Source: Acinetobacter sp. LoGeW2-3
GTDB lineage: Bacteria > Pseudomonadota > Gammaproteobacteria > Pseudomonadales > Moraxellaceae
DNA: 64,000 nucleotides
Assembly: GCF_002688565.1 (NCBI RefSeq)
Contig: NZ_CP024011.1
Coordinates: forward strand, 2,108,001 to 2,172,000
Reading direction: 5' to 3'
The translations under genes were made by a program, and so were the position numbers. Below the pieces are notes generated by a model that saw only the letters and a list, made by a program, of their open reading frames with translations, had not been told where the DNA came from and searched no databases. Shown in pieces: positions 32,934 to 42,369 of this stretch (positions are counted from its first letter, which is position 1; each line of letters starts with the position of its first letter).

Positions 32934-33206
32934 TCAGAGCAACTGATTAAAAATAAATGCTAACAGGTGATAACGAACTAAGGGATAGGGATCTGCTACT
33001 TCACTGCTGTTCACACGGATCTGTTGAAATACCTGTCCTAAATAATGTTTTTGCACCAGAAGATGTTCTTTGGATAAAGGGTCTGGTTTAAGCCTGATCT
33101 TACGATGCTGGGATTCTAAATTAAACGCATTCAAGCATTGTTCTATGCTTGGATAAAGCTGAAACAGGGCTAGGGCCTGAGTATTATGTTGATGAGCATA
33201 GCGCAT
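32934..33206 (-). CDS. Small hypothetical protein
   Basis: This 90-residue protein ([38 protein letters not shown]) is basic with a His-rich start and an aromatic, hydrophobic end ([15 protein letters not shown]). It converges on the previous gene and shares the bidirectional terminator at 32892. It is not recognised. Confidence 0.6.
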
Positions 33207-33325
33207 AATTTTAATTGTATTTTTAGTTGTTATTATGCGCTTAGCTTAACGCAATTTTTAACTAAATGCCTGAATAATAGATAGTTCAAACATTTAGTAA
33301 AAAGCTCATAGATATGAGCTTAAGC

Positions 33326-33673
33326 TTAAAAACTTTTCAGAGTGACATTTACATCATAACGTCCGAATTCTTCAAGAATCTGCTGAAGAGTTTGTTGCCC
33401 CAGTTCATCTGAAGGTGCAATCTGTACTTCCTGGTTGGACTGGCTGTCAAAACATTCAATGGTCTGAATCAACCATTGATGTTCATGGAAAGTTTTTTCA
33501 ATTAATACGCGGCGTGGTTGCAGGGCATCACTGATCTGGCGTGGCAAGACATAAGTGATTGCCAACTGAATATGATCATCATCGGCAGCACTAATAAAAG
33601 TAATCACCCAGTTTCCCACTTTACTGAGTTGCATGGGATTATCAAAAGCATCGAATTCAAGATAGTGTTGCAT
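33326..33673 (-). CDS. Hypothetical protein
   Basis: The 115-residue protein begins MQHYLEFDAFDNPMQLSKVG and alternates strands and short loops (NWVITFISAADDDHIQLAIT, VLIEKTFHEHQWLIQTIECF). It ends in a helix rich in Gln/Glu (LGQQTLQQILEEFGRYD). No family is recognised. It lies alone between two leftward genes. Confidence 0.65.
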   Translation of the reverse strand: MQHYLEFDAFDNPMQLSKVGNWVITFISAADDDHIQLAITYVLPRQISDALQPRRVLIEKTFHEHQWLIQTIECFDSQSNQEVQIAPSDELGQQTLQQILEEFGRYDVNVTLKSF

Positions 33674-33990
33674 GAAAGTGATCTGAGTTTATTTGCATTG
33701 TTCTTTATATGAACCTGTTTAGGCAGATATGCTATGACGCTAAAGTATGAGAAAGACCTAATAGAATTAAGGAATAAAATTTAACTTATATAAAAACAAT
33801 AATTTAGTATTTTGAGACATAAGATTTTTATTAGAGTTTTGAATCAGATCAGAGTTTTAAAGACTTAAAATACTGGCTTGAAGATTTAATGTTTTAGTTC
33901 AAAATACTTGGTTTGGAATAATGCCAAAAAGACTTCATTTCCTATGAATCATAACAACTGTTATCGACCTAGAATAAATAATGCCGCTTC
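33674..33990. other. Intergenic, nothing recognised
   Basis: AT-rich sequence with no plausible frame. It must hold the leftward promoter of the 115-aa gene. Confidence 0.5.
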
Positions 33991-34023
33991 TCCTCTGAAT
34001 ATGAAATAAAAATATTCAGAGGA
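33991..34023 (-). terminator. Long hairpin after the host exonuclease gene
   Basis: TCCTCTGAATAT (33991-34002) and ATATTCAGAGGA (34012-34023) form a perfect 12-bp stem 14 nt beyond the stop of the leftward exonuclease gene. There is no T-run after the hairpin, so termination may need Rho, or the hairpin may protect the mRNA end. Confidence 0.6.
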
Positions 34024-34037
34024 AGGATAACCAGCTT

Positions 34038-34736
34038 TTATAAGGTAAGGATCGCCGTATTTTCTAGTGCTTTACGTAGGTAAGGATCCAGGTCCTCCTG
34101 ACGGAGCAGCCATTGAACATAATCAGCAGGCAGTTCAGCAATCGCAGTACCACGGTGTTTACCGAAATTGATGGTACGAGGAATACGGGCATCTTCAGAA
34201 GCTTCATACAGTTCCTCAATACTGCTGATTTTCAGATGATGCACAATATGCATCAAGATATTGGCAGTTAAGATAATGTCCATATCGGCACGATGCGCTT
34301 TACGGATCATTTCACGGGCACGGTTACTACCACGTGTGATCATATAAATCAGTGCAGAGATATTATGTGCTTCAGCATCTGGCCAAACGCGACGAGCCAA
34401 TGCGAGTGTACAAATCGCTTTAATATTGGATGAATCTACACCGCATTTTTCCAAGGCACGGATATCGTAATCAATATTATGACCAATGATATAAGTGGTT
34501 TCTTGGGGAAGTTTAAAGCTGCTGTAATGTGGCTGTCCTTCCAGATCTGATTCCAGAATATGATGCACAGCCATGGCTGCAAAAGAAATCGGTTCATCAC
34601 AGCTATACAGCTGATCGAACAGTCGGCTTTTATCCAGACTGATTTTATGATCCAAGATGTCTACAGGCGCATAAGCAATTTCAATCGGCTGACCGTTCAG
34701 CGTATGGGTTTCAGTGTCGAGAATGATGGCCTGCAT
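34038..34736 (-). CDS. DnaQ-like 3'-5' exonuclease (host paralogue)
   Basis: The 232-residue protein has exonuclease motif I (AIILDTETHTLNG), a central GHNIDYDIRALEKCGVDSSN, and AHRADMDIILTANIL for the later acidic motif. A C-terminal NFGKHRGTAIAELPADYVQWL module is DUF3820-like. It shares its whole domain order and several blocks (HNIDYDI, GVD-SNIK-ICTLALAR) with the prophage protein at 25411. It probably degrades or repairs single-stranded ends; the exact substrate is unknown. Confidence 0.85.
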   Translation of the reverse strand: MQAIILDTETHTLNGQPIEIAYAPVDILDHKISLDKSRLFDQLYSCDEPISFAAMAVHHILESDLEGQPHYSSFKLPQETTYIIGHNIDYDIRALEKCGVDSSNIKAICTLALARRVWPDAEAHNISALIYMITRGSNRAREMIRKAHRADMDIILTANILMHIVHHLKISSIEELYEASEDARIPRTINFGKHRGTAIAELPADYVQWLLRQEDLDPYLRKALENTAILTL

Positions 34737-35225
34737 GGACGTATACCAGAAGAGAGAAGAAAGACAGTTAATATTAACTATAAATGACGGGAAAGATGGA
34801 CTACAAGCCAGAATGAAAATTTATTGTAGGAAATGAGGACTAAACAGCCTTTTCTTGCTGATCCTATGATAAGAAAATGGATAAACCTCTATGATAACAA
34901 TATTTACCTGACTTTATTTTAAGGGAACAGGCGTGTCGTCGAATAAAAAAAGAAGGAAAAGCGGGTTGAGCTTGAAGAAAACAAAGCATGTAAGACCTTC
35001 ATTAATTAAAAATCATACAATGCTGATTATAAAGTTAAAGTAACTAAAATCTTCACAAACAATTCAATAATTTGATTTTACTGTATTTGGTTCAATTTTC
35101 CGGGGAAATGAATAAAATTTATAGAAAACTGAGTAAAGTTCGTGGTCGAAAATGGCAAAGTTCATGCTACAATACGCGCCAATCTTAGCACGGCTTAAAA
35201 GCCCTAATTTAATAGGACCTCGCTA
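34737..35225. other. Intergenic region upstream of glyA
   Basis: 489 bases without a gene. A plausible glyA promoter is TCGAAA (35146-35151), a 16-bp spacer and TACAAT (35168-35173). The ribosome site is AGGACC before ATG 35226. The leader includes CACGGCTTAAAAGCC. No known riboswitch is recognised. Confidence 0.45.
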
Positions 35226-36479
35226 ATGTTTGCCAATATCTCTATTGCTGAATTTGATCCAGAAATCGCTCAAGCAATCTCTAACGAAGATGCTCGTCAA
35301 GAAGCGCACATCGAGTTAATTGCTTCTGAAAACTATTGCTCACCAGCAGTAATGGAAGCTCAAGGATCAAAACTCACTAACAAATACGCAGAAGGCTACC
35401 CAGGCAAACGCTACTATGGCGGTTGTGAATATGTAGACGTCATTGAACAATTGGCAATTGACCGTGCTAAAGAATTATTTGGTGCTGATTACGCTAACGT
35501 TCAGCCACATGCTGGTTCTCAAGCAAACTCTGCAGTTTACCTAGCGCTTCTTAACCCAGGCGACACAGTATTGGGTATGAGCCTGGCTCACGGTGGTCAC
35601 TTGACTCACGGTGCGAAAGTAAGCTTCTCTGGTAAAACTTATAATGCAATTCAATACGGTCTAAACCCGGAAACTGGTGAGATCGATTATGAAGAAGTTG
35701 AACGTTTAGCGGTTGAACACAAACCACGTATGATCGTGGCTGGTTTCTCTGCGTACAGCCAAATCGTAGATTGGCAACGTTTCCGTGAAATCGCGGACAA
35801 AGTTGGCGCTTACCTGTTCGTAGATATGGCTCACGTGGCTGGTCTGGTTGCTGCTGGCGTTTACCCAAGCCCAGTTCAAATCGCTGACGTAACAACAACT
35901 ACGACTCATAAAACTCTTCGTGGTCCACGTTCTGGTCTGATCCTTGCGAAAGCAAACGAAGAGATCGAGAAAAAACTTCAATCAGCTGTATTCCCAGGTA
36001 ACCAAGGTGGTCCTTTAGTTCACGCTGTAGCGGCTAAAGCGATCTGCTTCAAAGAAGCAATGGCGCCTGAATATAAAGCTTATCAACAACAAGTTGTTAA
36101 GAACGCGCAAGCAATGGCTGAAGTTCTAATTGAACGCGGTTATGACGTTGTTTCTGGCGGTACGAAGAACCACCTGTTCTTGTTATCTCTAATTAAACAA
36201 GACATCACTGGTAAAGACGCTGATGCTTGGTTAGGTGCTGCTCACATTACTGTGAACAAAAACTCTGTACCAAACGATCCACGTTCTCCGTTCGTGACTT
36301 CAGGTATCCGTATTGGTACACCTGCTGTGACAACTCGTGGTTTCGGTGAAGCTGAAGTACGTGAACTTGCAGGCTGGATCGCTGATATCCTTGATGCAAA
36401 AGGCGACGAAGCTGTAATCGCTGCGGTTAAAGAAAAAGTTGCAGCTGTATGTGCAAAATTCCCTGTATACGCTAAATAA
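35226..36479 (+). CDS. glyA: Serine hydroxymethyltransferase
   Basis: The 417-residue PLP enzyme has standard length and motifs: [33 protein letters not shown] and the PLP lysine in [13 protein letters not shown] (Lys 229). It interconverts serine and glycine, loading one-carbon units on tetrahydrofolate. It is monocistronic with a strong terminator. Codon choice is visibly more biased than in nearby genes, consistent with high expression. Confidence 0.98.
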   Translation: MFANISIAEFDPEIAQAISNEDARQEAHIELIASENYCSPAVMEAQGSKLTNKYAEGYPGKRYYGGCEYVDVIEQLAIDRAKELFGADYANVQPHAGSQANSAVYLALLNPGDTVLGMSLAHGGHLTHGAKVSFSGKTYNAIQYGLNPETGEIDYEEVERLAVEHKPRMIVAGFSAYSQIVDWQRFREIADKVGAYLFVDMAHVAGLVAAGVYPSPVQIADVTTTTTHKTLRGPRSGLILAKANEEIEKKLQSAVFPGNQGGPLVHAVAAKAICFKEAMAPEYKAYQQQVVKNAQAMAEVLIERGYDVVSGGTKNHLFLLSLIKQDITGKDADAWLGAAHITVNKNSVPNDPRSPFVTSGIRIGTPAVTTRGFGEAEVRELAGWIADILDAKGDEAVIAAVKEKVAAVCAKFPVYAK

Positions 36480-36495
36480 TTTTAGCTAAAGCAGT

Positions 36496-36524
36496 AAAAA
36501 GCCCCCAATATGGGGGCTTTTTTT
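36496..36524 (+). terminator. Terminator of glyA
   Basis: AAAAAGCCCCC and GGGGGCTTTTTTT pair around AATAT. Confidence 0.9.
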
Positions 36525-36620
36525 ATTCTCAAACTTTTAATTAAAAAGCTAATCAGTCCTAGGACTTAATTATCCATCGCTATCTAGAAACTAAAGAATT
36601 CTCTTCTAACAAGTCATCCT

Positions 36621-37169
36621 TTAAATTTGGAATGTCGTAGAGTAATCGTGTTGATCATTGGCCTGCTGATGTTGATAATTAAAAATAAAAGTATGAACGT
36701 CTTCACTGATACTGGTCTGTGTTTCCATACTGAAAAAATGCGTCAAGACATAATCAATCGGAAACACGATCTGTCCGTGAAGCTCTAGACCATAATAATA
36801 TTTCGAATTAGCAAACTCGGTACTTGGCGTTAAAGCCATCATCTGGAGTTCTTTTAGACTCAGCCAGTGTTCAGGACAGCCCAATTCAGAACTTATAAAA
36901 TGGCCGATCTGGCTGGTGATCAAGAGCACGGTATTCAGCTTTTGAATAGACTTGTTAAAGTCAGCTGCCAAAGTTCCCAGATGCTTTTTAAATGCTAGGA
37001 AAAACTGGTCAAGACGATGCAAGCTTTCTGGACTATTATCAAAATTAATCGTCTGCAACGCTTCACTGACATAAAAGTTATATTCAGCATTCGGATGATG
37101 CAGCTGAACACGCAGACCTTGCATGAAATCCGTGGTACTGTATGTTGAAGTAGATTGTGCAACCGCCAT
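36621..37169 (-). CDS. Hypothetical protein
   Basis: The 182-residue soluble protein begins AVAQSTSTYSTTDFMQGLRV and contains QLHHPNAEYNFYVSEALQTI, then a helical LHRLDQFFLAFKKHLGTL stretch. I recognise no family. It faces leftward with its own promoter region, divergent from rnk. Confidence 0.65.
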   Translation of the reverse strand: MAVAQSTSTYSTTDFMQGLRVQLHHPNAEYNFYVSEALQTINFDNSPESLHRLDQFFLAFKKHLGTLAADFNKSIQKLNTVLLITSQIGHFISSELGCPEHWLSLKELQMMALTPSTEFANSKYYYGLELHGQIVFPIDYVLTHFFSMETQTSISEDVHTFIFNYQHQQANDQHDYSTTFQI

Positions 37170-37290
37170 CTTATTCTTCTTTTTATTTCGTTCTTATAGT
37201 TTTAAATATATTGCAAAGATTTTTAAATCAAGAATTTAATTTTAATGTATTTATGAAAATTCATTGAATTGCCCGATCAGGAGAGATTGC

Positions 37291-37689
37291 ATGCAAAAAA
37301 CCAAGATTATTTTGTCGGAACAGGATCTAAACCGTCTGGAAACGATGCTTGAGAATCAATCCAAGCTGACGCCCACTATGCAGCAGCTCGAGGATGAGCT
37401 GGCACGTGCGGAGGTGGTGAAACCCCAAGATATTCCTGCCAATATAGTCACCATGCATGCACGCGCCTTAGTCACCATTGCTAACCAGACCACTGAGATT
37501 ACCCTGGTCTATCCGCATGAATTTAAGGGCGAACCGGGACAGCTGAATATTGTAGCGCCTGTCGGTGCTGCGATCCTTGGACTCGCTGAAGGTCAAACAA
37601 TTGAATGGCCACAGCCGGATGGTGAAATAATGAAAGTCAAAATAGAAAAGGTGCTATATCAACCTGAGCGTGAAGGGGACTATTTATAA
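37291..37689 (+). CDS. rnk: Rnk-type nucleoside diphosphate kinase regulator (GreA/GreB fold)
   Basis: The 132-residue protein has a short N-terminal helical hairpin (SEQDLNRLETMLENQSKL) and a GreA/GreB-like C-terminal domain (ITLVYPHEFKGEPGQLNIVA, GAAILGLAEGQTIEWPQPDG). The short coiled coil distinguishes Rnk from GreA. It binds RNA polymerase in its relatives. ATG 37291 has CAGGAGAG upstream, so the earlier TTG at 37264 is rejected. Confidence 0.85.
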   Translation: MQKTKIILSEQDLNRLETMLENQSKLTPTMQQLEDELARAEVVKPQDIPANIVTMHARALVTIANQTTEITLVYPHEFKGEPGQLNIVAPVGAAILGLAEGQTIEWPQPDGEIMKVKIEKVLYQPEREGDYL

Positions 37690-37713
37690 AGTCACTCTGA
37701 TTCCTCGCATAAT

Positions 37714-37742
37714 AAAAAAGCCCCGTATCAATGGGGCTTTTT
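37714..37742. terminator. Bidirectional terminator between rnk and the UPF0114 gene
   Basis: AAAAAGCCCC and GGGGCTTTTT pair around an 8-nt loop between converging genes. Confidence 0.85.
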
Positions 37743-37753
37743 GCAATTTGGCT

Positions 37754-38218
37754 TTAGTGTTTTGAGATTTTATTAAGATAGCCCATGATAAATGCTGAAA
37801 GAACAAAGGTCAGATGCATGATAACGTACCACATGATTTTGTCATTCTCGATATTACGGGCATCCATAAAGATCCGCAGCAAATGAATTGATGAAATAGC
37901 GACAATAGAAGCAGCAACTTTCAGTTTTAGTGAATTGGCATCCATAGTGCCTAACCAATTAAGACGGCCTTTATTCTCATCAATTTTGAGTTGCGAAACA
38001 AAGTTTTCATAACCTGAGAACATCACCATCACAATCAGACCACCCACCATAGTCATGTCAACCAGTGAAAGAATCACCAAAATCAGGTCTGCTTCGGTAT
38101 ATTCAAAGATATGCGGCAGGACATGCACCACTTCCTGAAAGAATTTAAGTGCCAGCAAGAGCAGGGCAAATGACAGCCCAAAATAGACAGGGGCTAAAAT
38201 CCAGCGTGCTGCATACAT
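37754..38218 (-). CDS. UPF0114 (YqhA) family membrane protein
   Basis: The 154-residue protein has four membrane segments and the family motifs [21 protein letters not shown] and [20 protein letters not shown], then [20 protein letters not shown]. Its function is not established. The length is normal for the family. Confidence 0.92.
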   Translation of the reverse strand: MYAARWILAPVYFGLSFALLLLALKFFQEVVHVLPHIFEYTEADLILVILSLVDMTMVGGLIVMVMFSGYENFVSQLKIDENKGRLNWLGTMDANSLKLKVAASIVAISSIHLLRIFMDARNIENDKIMWYVIMHLTFVLSAFIMGYLNKISKH

Positions 38219-38522
38219 CGTATTATGAAAAAACGTTCCATTTAACCCTCAAAAAATCATGCTTTATATTTTGCTTTGATCATAAAGAATCCAGTTTGAG
38301 AATTCGAGAATTATTTATGTTTTATAATGGCTTGCCGTTATTCATTTAGTTGTGGTTAGGGGGTGTAAATAGTGTGAAAAAGACTAAATCATGAAAATAA
38401 AATAACTCAGCAGCTATTGTGCTGATCACTGTCAAAGATTTGACAGTCTTTTATCCTCAGGCAATGCAAACTCTGTTTCAGTAAGTGAGTCAACATCATC
38501 ATTGAATATACAGAGAACAGCC
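38219..38522. other. Intergenic region before the dioxygenase
   Basis: It holds divergent promoters for the UPF0114 and dioxygenase genes. GACTGTCAAAGATTTGACAGTC-like complementarity is visible near 38428-38448 (CTGTCAAA / TTTGACAG), a candidate operator. Nothing else is recognised. Confidence 0.4.
38428..38447. promoter_or_regulatory. Inverted repeat upstream of the dioxygenase gene
   Basis: CTGTCAAA and TTTGACAG are separated by GA, a 16-base dyad about 75 bp before the dioxygenase start. It could be the operator of a local regulator or a -35 element on either strand; no regulator is assigned. Confidence 0.4.
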
Positions 38523-39488
38523 ATGAGCCAAACACAATTACAGCACTATGATCCAAATTATCAATATCAACATATTCAGGTAAAACCTGTTACTGCACGA
38601 ATTGGTGCAGAAATTTCCAATATCCGTTTAGGCGGCGATTTAGCAGCGGAAGTCGTTCAAGAACTTCAACATGCACTGGCTAAATACAAAGTGGTTTTTG
38701 TTCGTGAACAGCAGCATCTGACTGATCTGGAACAGGAAGCCTTTGCACGACTACTGGGTAATCCGCAGAATCATCCCAGTGTTCCGTTAAAAGATGGAAC
38801 TTCACATACTTTGGCAATTGATTCACGCGGTGGACGCGCTGATTCATGGCATACCGATATTACCTTCTTACCGAATTATCCAAAGGCGACGATTCTACGT
38901 AATGTAATTGCCCCTGAAGTTGGGGGTGATACCGTTTGGGCCAATACCACAGCAGCTTATGAACATTTACCGGTTGAGTTAAAGGTATTGGCGGATAACC
39001 TGCGTGCAGTACATAGCAATGACTATGATTATGCCGCACGCGCTACAGATCAGGTGAATCTGGAAAACCGGAAATTATTTACCACTGCTGTCGAAATTGA
39101 AACGGAACATCCATTGGTTCGTGTTCATCCTGTAACGGGTGAAAAGACGTTGTTGCTCGGTCATTTCTTTAAACGTTTTGTAGGATTCAACAGTTCAGAC
39201 TCACGCCGTTTGTTCGAACTGTATCAGGATCATATTACGCAATGGGAAAATGTCGTACGTTGGCGCTGGGCTGTCGGTGATGTGGCTATTTGGGATAACC
39301 GTGCTACGCAGCACCGTGCCATCAATGATTATGGTCAAGCGTTGCGTGTCGCGACCCGTGTCACGATTGAGGGTGATATTCCAGTCGGTGTAGATGGCCG
39401 ACCAAGTGAAGTACTGAAACATATTGTTAATCAGGATATTTCTCGTTTACGTGCTGATAAAGGTGAAATCTACGAAAAAGCTTCTTAA
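38523..39488 (+). CDS. TauD/TfdA-family Fe(II)/2-oxoglutarate dioxygenase
   Basis: The 321-residue enzyme has the iron-binding HxD (SWHTDITF, His 110 and Asp 112) and the distal His in RATQHRAINDYG, with the 2-oxoglutarate-binding Arg in LRVATRVTI. An N-terminal ITARIGAEI-like block is typical of sulfonate and alkylsulfate dioxygenases. The substrate cannot be fixed; taurine, alkyl sulfates or related sulfur sources are likely. ATG 38523 is preferred over TTG 38502. A Crp/Fnr-type gene follows after a terminator. Confidence 0.9.
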   Translation: MSQTQLQHYDPNYQYQHIQVKPVTARIGAEISNIRLGGDLAAEVVQELQHALAKYKVVFVREQQHLTDLEQEAFARLLGNPQNHPSVPLKDGTSHTLAIDSRGGRADSWHTDITFLPNYPKATILRNVIAPEVGGDTVWANTTAAYEHLPVELKVLADNLRAVHSNDYDYAARATDQVNLENRKLFTTAVEIETEHPLVRVHPVTGEKTLLLGHFFKRFVGFNSSDSRRLFELYQDHITQWENVVRWRWAVGDVAIWDNRATQHRAINDYGQALRVATRVTIEGDIPVGVDGRPSEVLKHIVNQDISRLRADKGEIYEKAS

Positions 39489-39557
39489 TCGACAACTCAG
39501 CTTTTAATAAAAATAACTATATAAAGATAAAAATATTGGTTCGAATTGAATCGATAT

Positions 39558-39589
39558 AAACCTAGTATCAAGTGATATTAGGTTTTTTT
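39558..39589 (+). terminator. Terminator of the dioxygenase gene
   Basis: CCTAGTATCA (39561-39570) and TGATATTAGG (39573-39582) pair with one wobble and are followed by TTTTTTT. Confidence 0.85.
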
Positions 39590-39596
39590 ACTTTTA

Positions 39597-40307
39597 ACGA
39601 AGTCATTACAAACTGCGCAACAAAAACTAGAAAAACTTCTGCATGAAGCTGAGCTGTTTCAGGGCTTTACTGAGGTTGAAAAACAGCGCTTATTATCCTT
39701 ATCTAAAATAGTTCGCTATTTGCCTGGTCAGCAAATTTTAAGGCAGCAACAGCAACTGGATTATCTTTATATTCTGCTTTCCGGAAGCCTACAGATTGGA
39801 TGGTTGCAGGCCAATGGGGAATTAAAGACCAATGATTTTCTGGGGCATTATACCGCCTTTAATTTAGTGGCTTTATTACAAAACCAGCCAGTTAGTTTTG
39901 ACTATTTCACGTTGGGGCGGGTGGAAGTCGCAATCATCTGCAAAACTGAGTTTTTGCAAATCTTGCAAACTAATGCCCAAGCTTCCTGGAGCATTCTGCA
40001 GGTATTGAGCAAGCGCATGTATAACCTGTTTGAGCAGAACCGTTATCTAAAAACGGCTAGTCTGAGTCAACGTATGGCACGGCATCTGCTCAGCTTGCAA
40101 AGCCAGTACGGTATTAAGCAAGGACAGAAAGGATTGATCCAGTTTAAAATTTCCCAGCAGGAATTTTCTGAACTGTTTAATGTCTCGCGGCAAACCATTA
40201 ACAAACATCTGCAATATCTGATGCAGGATGGCTTGATCGAATGGAATTATAGTCAGGTCAAGATTCTAAATCTGGATAAATTACAGCAACTCAGTGAACT
40301 TTCTTAG
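39597..40307 (+). CDS. Crp/Fnr-family regulator without a normal start codon
   Basis: The frame has a cyclic-nucleotide-binding-like domain (ELFQGFTEVEKQR, LYILLSGSLQIGW) and a C-terminal winged helix (ISQQEFSELFNVSRQTINKH). Homology clearly begins near 39650, yet there is no ATG, GTG or TTG in frame between the stop at 39579 and TTG 39720. ACG at 39597 would give (M)KSLQTAQQ, and CTG at 39639 is another option. TTG 39720 would remove about 40 residues of the sensor domain. The gene is either decayed or uses a rare start. No ribosome site is evident near 39597. Confidence 0.65.
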   Translation, partial: TKSLQTAQQKLEKLLHEAELFQGFTEVEKQRLLSLSKIVRYLPGQQILRQQQQLDYLYILLSGSLQIGWLQANGELKTNDFLGHYTAFNLVALLQNQPVSFDYFTLGRVEVAIICKTEFLQILQTNAQASWSILQVLSKRMYNLFEQNRYLKTASLSQRMARHLLSLQSQYGIKQGQKGLIQFKISQQEFSELFNVSRQTINKHLQYLMQDGLIEWNYSQVKILNLDKLQQLSELS

Positions 40308-40433
40308 AGGCTTGATACTTTTATCAAGATGGAGAAAATTCAGCGCTTCAAGGCATTCCTTTGCAAAATGCTACATGTTATGTTCAAAGAAAACACGTAC
40401 TATAAAAATCGATTCAACTGAGTTTAAAGGGCT

Positions 40434-41225
40434 ATGTCACAAATAGATGTTTTGATCCCGATCCAGGATATTGCAGCAGATCCGAGTGAGATTTTAAGCA
40501 TCAAGCGTAATGAGCTTGTCCCGTTGCTCAGTGACCAGTATAGGCTGAATCACTATGCCGATCAGTTGATTCAGGCCCAAGCAGTTCTATTAAATGGAGT
40601 CGATCCGCAACTGACCCAGCAGCTCAGTCAGACTATTGAGAAAATTATTCAGGCATTGGCGGATTCTAAAAAATATCTGAAACAGCGTAAATTTAATGCC
40701 CTGCAAAAATGGCTTGGGATTGACCTGGATTATGGTTCCAGTCAGGTTGAATATTATAAGAATCTGGATCGCTTGCTGGATCAGGCCAGTCAGCTTAGTC
40801 GTAAACTCCAGATCGAAATCCAGAAATCCCAATCGCGTTTTCAACAACTGACTGGTTTACGTGAACAGATGGCTAAACACATTTTGGCGGCTGAAGAGTT
40901 CCTGCAGGAATATCCGCAGTTTGTGAAAAATCAGCATCCATTGGATAACTTTTCAGAGCGTTTATCCAAGAAAATCCATACCTTAAAAACCCTGCAAGCC
41001 AGTAATGATATTGCCATTACCCAGATGCAGCTGTCCCAACAGCTTTCCTTTAGCCTGCTGGACCGGTTTAAGGAGGCGCAACAGGTACTGATTCCTGCCT
41101 GGCAATATCATGTCAAACAAAGCAACAGTAAACACTCGACAAGTGATCTGGAAAAACTTGATAATAGTCGGGAAAATCTAATTAAAACGTTAAGAAAATC
41201 GCTCGAGAAACCCTCGAAAACATAA
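40434..41225 (+). CDS. Helical protein of the TelA operon
   Basis: This 263-residue soluble, mainly helical protein (YADQLIQAQAVLLNGVDPQL, LDQASQLSRKLQIEIQKSQS) has a coiled-coil-rich centre and a basic tail. It lies 16 nt upstream of telA and resembles the partner proteins, such as XpaC-like 5-bromo-4-chloroindolyl phosphate hydrolysis proteins, in position only. I do not recognise its family. Confidence 0.7.
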   Translation: MSQIDVLIPIQDIAADPSEILSIKRNELVPLLSDQYRLNHYADQLIQAQAVLLNGVDPQLTQQLSQTIEKIIQALADSKKYLKQRKFNALQKWLGIDLDYGSSQVEYYKNLDRLLDQASQLSRKLQIEIQKSQSRFQQLTGLREQMAKHILAAEEFLQEYPQFVKNQHPLDNFSERLSKKIHTLKTLQASNDIAITQMQLSQQLSFSLLDRFKEAQQVLIPAWQYHVKQSNSKHSTSDLEKLDNSRENLIKTLRKSLEKPSKT

Positions 41226-41241
41226 CAAAATAAGGTGAACT

Positions 41242-42369
41242 ATGACCAATCCTGATACTGTGAATCTGCCTGTAAAAAAAGACAATGAAATTGCTGAACA
41301 GAAATTTCAGCAAATGGACCTGAAAGAACTGGGCTTGCAGCCTGAAGACTTTCAAGAAGTGTTGGCAGTGCGCAAGGAATTGCAGGAGATGAGTCATAAC
41401 GCCGTAGCAGAGTATGGCAAGAATATTGCCAGTAAGACTGCGACTTATACCGATGAGCTGCTAAATTTAGTTCAGAATCGTGATTTAGATGCGACAGGCC
41501 AGAAACTGAATCAGGTGGTTCAAGTTGCACAGCAACTGAATGCCTCCAGTATCTTGAGTAAAAATAAAACTTCGGGTTTCTTTGGTAATTTATTGAACAA
41601 GTTTAAGGGCGCCAAACAGAATTTTGACGCGCATTTTAATACCACCAAAGAACAGATTGATGTACTGGTCAAAGAGATTGAAACTTCACAATCTGGCCTT
41701 AAAGCACGTGTATCTACTTTGGACAAAATGTTTGATGGCGTGCAGGATGAATACAAACAGTTGGGGATTCATATTGCAGCAGGGCGTATTCGTGAACATG
41801 AGCTGCAACAGGACATTGCTGCATTGACAGCATTGCCACAAGATCGGACTACCACTCAGAAAATTTATGATCTGAATCATCTGGCAAATAATTTGGAAAA
41901 ACGTATCAGTGATTTGCAGGTATTACAGCAATCTGCGATGCAGACTTTACCAATGATTCGCATCATTCAGTCAAATAACCTGATGCTGGTCGATAAGTTT
42001 TATGCGATTAAGAACATTACCTTGCCAGCCTGGAAAAACCAGATCAGCCTGGCGATTTCCCTGCATGAACAGAAAAACAGTGTCCAGCTAGCGAACAGTA
42101 TTGATGATGCCACTAATGAGCTGTTGCGCCGTAATGCTGACCTACTACATCAGAACTCAGTAGATACCGCGCGTGCCAACCAACGTTCAGTCATTGACAT
42201 AGAAACACTTGAACATGTCCAGAATACCCTTATTAATACAGTAAATGATGTGATTCAGATTCAGAAAGAAGGTATGCAGAAACGCACTGAAGCAACAGCG
42301 CGTTTAAAAGCCTTACAAGATAATCTGAATTATCTGGTCATTGAATCAAGTTCAGATAGGTCAGAATAA
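41242..42369 (+). CDS. telA: TelA family toxic anion resistance protein
   Basis: The 375-residue helical protein matches TelA: a GFFGNLLNKFKGAKQNFDAH centre, then TTKEQIDVLVKEIETSQSGL and the C-terminal LANSIDDATNELLRRNADLL. TelA proteins are linked to tellurite and other stress resistance, with an unknown biochemical activity. AAGGTG stands before the ATG. It overlaps the next gene by 29 nt. Confidence 0.92.
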   Translation: MTNPDTVNLPVKKDNEIAEQKFQQMDLKELGLQPEDFQEVLAVRKELQEMSHNAVAEYGKNIASKTATYTDELLNLVQNRDLDATGQKLNQVVQVAQQLNASSILSKNKTSGFFGNLLNKFKGAKQNFDAHFNTTKEQIDVLVKEIETSQSGLKARVSTLDKMFDGVQDEYKQLGIHIAAGRIREHELQQDIAALTALPQDRTTTQKIYDLNHLANNLEKRISDLQVLQQSAMQTLPMIRIIQSNNLMLVDKFYAIKNITLPAWKNQISLAISLHEQKNSVQLANSIDDATNELLRRNADLLHQNSVDTARANQRSVIDIETLEHVQNTLINTVNDVIQIQKEGMQKRTEATARLKALQDNLNYLVIESSSDRSE

